This document shows, one piece after another, positions 8,236 through 9,456 of a stretch of DNA of 9,456 nt; within the stretch, counting starts at the first letter, position 1; every line of letters begins with the position of its first letter. The position numbers and the translations under genes are program-made. Source of the DNA: JAFGKK01 sp049684495. GTDB lineage: Bacteria; Chloroflexota; Anaerolineae; Anaerolineales; RBG-16-64-43. Below the pieces are notes generated by a model. That model ran no database searches. It saw only the letters and a program-made list of their open reading frames with translations, and was not told where the DNA came from. The DNA is taken from contig JBAVFZ010000117.1 of NCBI GenBank assembly GCA_049684495.1, positions 1 through 9,456 of the forward strand. The letters are read 5' to 3'.

Positions 8236-8676
8236 ATGGTCATTCCGATCGATCCCACGCGGTTCCTGAAAAGCCCCGTTTCGCCGGCCGACCCCATGCG
8301 GCCCCAGGATATCGGGAACATGCTCGATGCGGAAACGGGCTACATCTATAACCTGGTCACGTACCCCAACCGGCCCGAGTCGGCGTTTCTCACGGTCGAC
8401 GGCGGGAACGGCCAAAAAATCAGCCTAAAGGGGAATGGGGCCAGGGAAATCTGGGCCGAGCTCAACAACCCAAACCCCCGCCGGTATATCCAGCTTTCCA
8501 ACTCCCCCGAGTTCGCCGACCAGAAACAATTCTTCGATCTTGGGAGCGTCGTGTTGTACCTCTATCGACCGCAGGGCCGGCTGATGATCGTCCGGCCGAC
8601 GGGAGGATCCGAGGTCACGCTTACGGCGCAGGCGGAAGCTCTTTGGAATGCCCTGTGCGAGAGGAGCAAAGCCTGA
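8236..8676 (+). CDS. Hypothetical protein, 146 aa, unknown family
   Basis: I do not recognise the family. The ATG at 8236 has GGAGG at 8223-8227, 8 bases upstream, so the gene is well supported; the frame is open further upstream but without a better start. The product has a Pro-rich N-terminus (about 1-25) and no signal peptide, membrane helix or cysteine motif. It then alternates short hydrophobic strands and polar turns: AFLTVDGGNGQKISLKGN near 50-67, RRYIQLSNS near 82-90, SVVLYLYRPQGRLMIVRPTG near 104-123, and a terminal helix TAQAEALWNALCERS. This looks like a small soluble mainly-beta domain with one closing helix. It is flanked by terminators on both sides and so appears to be a single-gene unit. 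Base composition is like its neighbours. Function unknown. Confidence 0.8.
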   Translation: MVIPIDPTRFLKSPVSPADPMRPQDIGNMLDAETGYIYNLVTYPNRPESAFLTVDGGNGQKISLKGNGAREIWAELNNPNPRRYIQLSNSPEFADQKQFFDLGSVVLYLYRPQGRLMIVRPTGGSEVTLTAQAEALWNALCERSKA

Positions 8677-8751
8677 GAGAAAAAACCCTGGGAACTCACA
8701 GAAGTAGTTGGTCGAGCCCGCCCCGGGCCGCCTCACTGCGGAAGTCCGGCG

Positions 8752-8773
8752 GGCCGGGGTCACCCGGCCTTTT
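8752..8773 (+). terminator. Rho-independent terminator after the 146-aa protein gene
   Basis: GGCCGGG (8752-8758) pairs with CCCGGCC (8763-8769) around the 4-base loop GTCA, followed directly by TTTT (8770-8773). It lies 75 bases past the stop at 8676. Confidence 0.75.
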
Positions 8774-8953
8774 CAATAGCTTGTTCGTGACGCGGCAACG
8801 GTGGCCACGAATGGCATGGAAGGAATCCCCTCTGACAGACAAGGGTCAGACAGCGGAGAAGGCCGGCGTTTTTCCTTGCCCAGTATTAAGGGAGGGCTTT
8901 CCCGCCCGCATGGAATTTTGTTCCCGGCATTCGCACGAGGGAAACAAAGCAAC

Positions 8954-9252
8954 TCAGCGTTGGCACCGGAAGGCAGGAGGGACAAGCCGGATTCTTTATG
9001 GAACGCCCGGTTGAAGCAGTCGGCGTCTGAAAAACCGACCTTCATGGCGATTTCGGTGACCGGCTGATCGCTGGAGGTCGGCAGTACCTTGGTCTGAGGG
9101 ATTCGGGAACGGGCAAGGAAACGGATCGGGGAGAGGCCGGTCTTCTGGTTGAAGGAGCGGGAAAAACATCCCCTTGCCGGCGCCGATGGGATGACCGTAT
9201 CTTCCCTTTCGATTAGTCCGTGGAATATGGCACGCTTCATAACCGGGGAAAG
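8954..9252 (-). pseudogene. Remnant of an AraC/XylS-family DNA-binding domain
   Basis: Read on the minus strand from about 9252, the frame shows the C-terminal double helix-turn-helix region of AraC regulators. MKRAIF begins at 9240, FSRSFNQKTGLSPIRFL is the end of the first helix-turn-helix, and SDQPVTEIAMKVGFSDADCF the second. The first recognition helix is degraded (PSAPARGC where an IA..GMS.SY-like segment is expected). The connecting helix carries disruptive prolines (RIPQTKVLP). At 8977-8982 one G seems lost from a G run (plus strand). Moving to the frame that restores it gives PPAFRCQR and a TGA at plus 8956-8954, the usual end of such proteins. The uncorrected frame reads on to 8773 with unrelated sequence. 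No AraC ligand-binding domain is recognisable upstream (9253-9420). Hence a truncated, frameshifted, probably non-functional copy. Confidence 0.72.
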
Positions 9253-9391
9253 TTTATGGACTGCATTACCGGACGTTTTTTTTACCAATCCTCTGGAGCG
9301 GTCAAGTAAACTTCGGATTGGACTGCGGGACGCGCGGCATGGATATCGCAGTTCAGATCCCCTAAATGGAGGATATTGGAGAAGCAAATTA

Positions 9392-9438
9392 CCACCGCCA
9401 AAGGCGGTGGCTTTAGAATGCCGCACCTGGAAGGTGCG
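9392..9438. repeat. Two consecutive perfect hairpins, REP-like or mobile-element end
   Basis: CCACCGCC (9392-9399) pairs with GGCGGTGG (9403-9410) around AAA. Twelve bases later CGCACCT (9422-9428) pairs with AGGTGCG (9432-9438) around GGA. The joining sequence CTTTAGAATG is AT-rich. No gene covers this stretch, and the window ends 18 bases later. Tandem small palindromes like these are typical of REP/BIME-type intergenic repeats, and subterminal hairpins also occur at IS200/IS605-type ends. No transposase is visible here. Confidence 0.5.
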
Positions 9439-9456
9439 CTCCTGCCGGTTCTTATC

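Noticed and set aside
8773..9426. Single 217-residue AraC-like gene
   Set aside because: Only the middle resembles AraC. The true C-terminus and stop are in another frame after a one-base deletion, and the N-terminal 90 or so residues show no regulator domain, so it is called a pseudogene.

Overview
The window is about 9.5 kb of moderately GC-rich bacterial chromosome. Several things suggest an Anaerolineae-type Chloroflexota or a similar uncultured lineage. These are a stand-alone type III glutamine synthetase, an ABC1/UbiB-family kinase-like protein with two C-terminal membrane helices, and a HAMP-GAF protein next to an orphan ParA ATPase. This assignment rests on gene content and family resemblance only. 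There are no rRNA or tRNA genes and no CRISPR array.

Layout. Positions 1-80 hold an AT-rich dispersed-type repeat built from ACAGGAT/ATCCTGT words. Next is an ABC1/UbiB/AarF-type gene (170-1861, +). It converges on a 75-residue helical protein gene (1918-2145, -) across a 9-bp GC stem-loop. The small gene has a near-consensus promoter (2172-2201, -) overlapped by a 9-bp inverted repeat. A stretch of about 1 kb (2202-3178) follows, where no convincing gene is visible, only open frames on both strands and one weak hypothetical ORF.

The most interesting block is a tight three-gene cluster (3179-5559, +). It encodes a membrane HAMP-GAF protein without an output domain, a ParA/Soj-type ATPase without a recognisable ParB, and a small soluble protein with a basic N-terminus, a proline/alanine-rich linker and a partial GAF domain. 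The last two genes overlap by 35 bp. I infer a ParA-type positioning or signalling module whose partner or cargo is a GAF protein rather than ParB. The partial GAF gene may also be a truncated remnant, because its frame stays open for 20 codons past the TAG stop.

Then comes glnN-type glutamine synthetase III (5780-7873, +), with its own sigma70-like promoter and a very strong bidirectional terminator (7917-7960). A 146-residue protein of unknown family (8236-8676, +) has a good ribosome binding site and a GC-rich terminator. The right end holds a frameshifted remnant of an AraC-family DNA-binding domain (about 8954-9252, -) and two consecutive perfect hairpins (9392-9410 and 9422-9438) that look like a REP-type or mobile-element-end repeat.

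Overall the window mixes housekeeping functions (kinase-like protein, nitrogen assimilation) with a possible unusual ParA/GAF module and decayed accessory DNA at the edges and in the middle.
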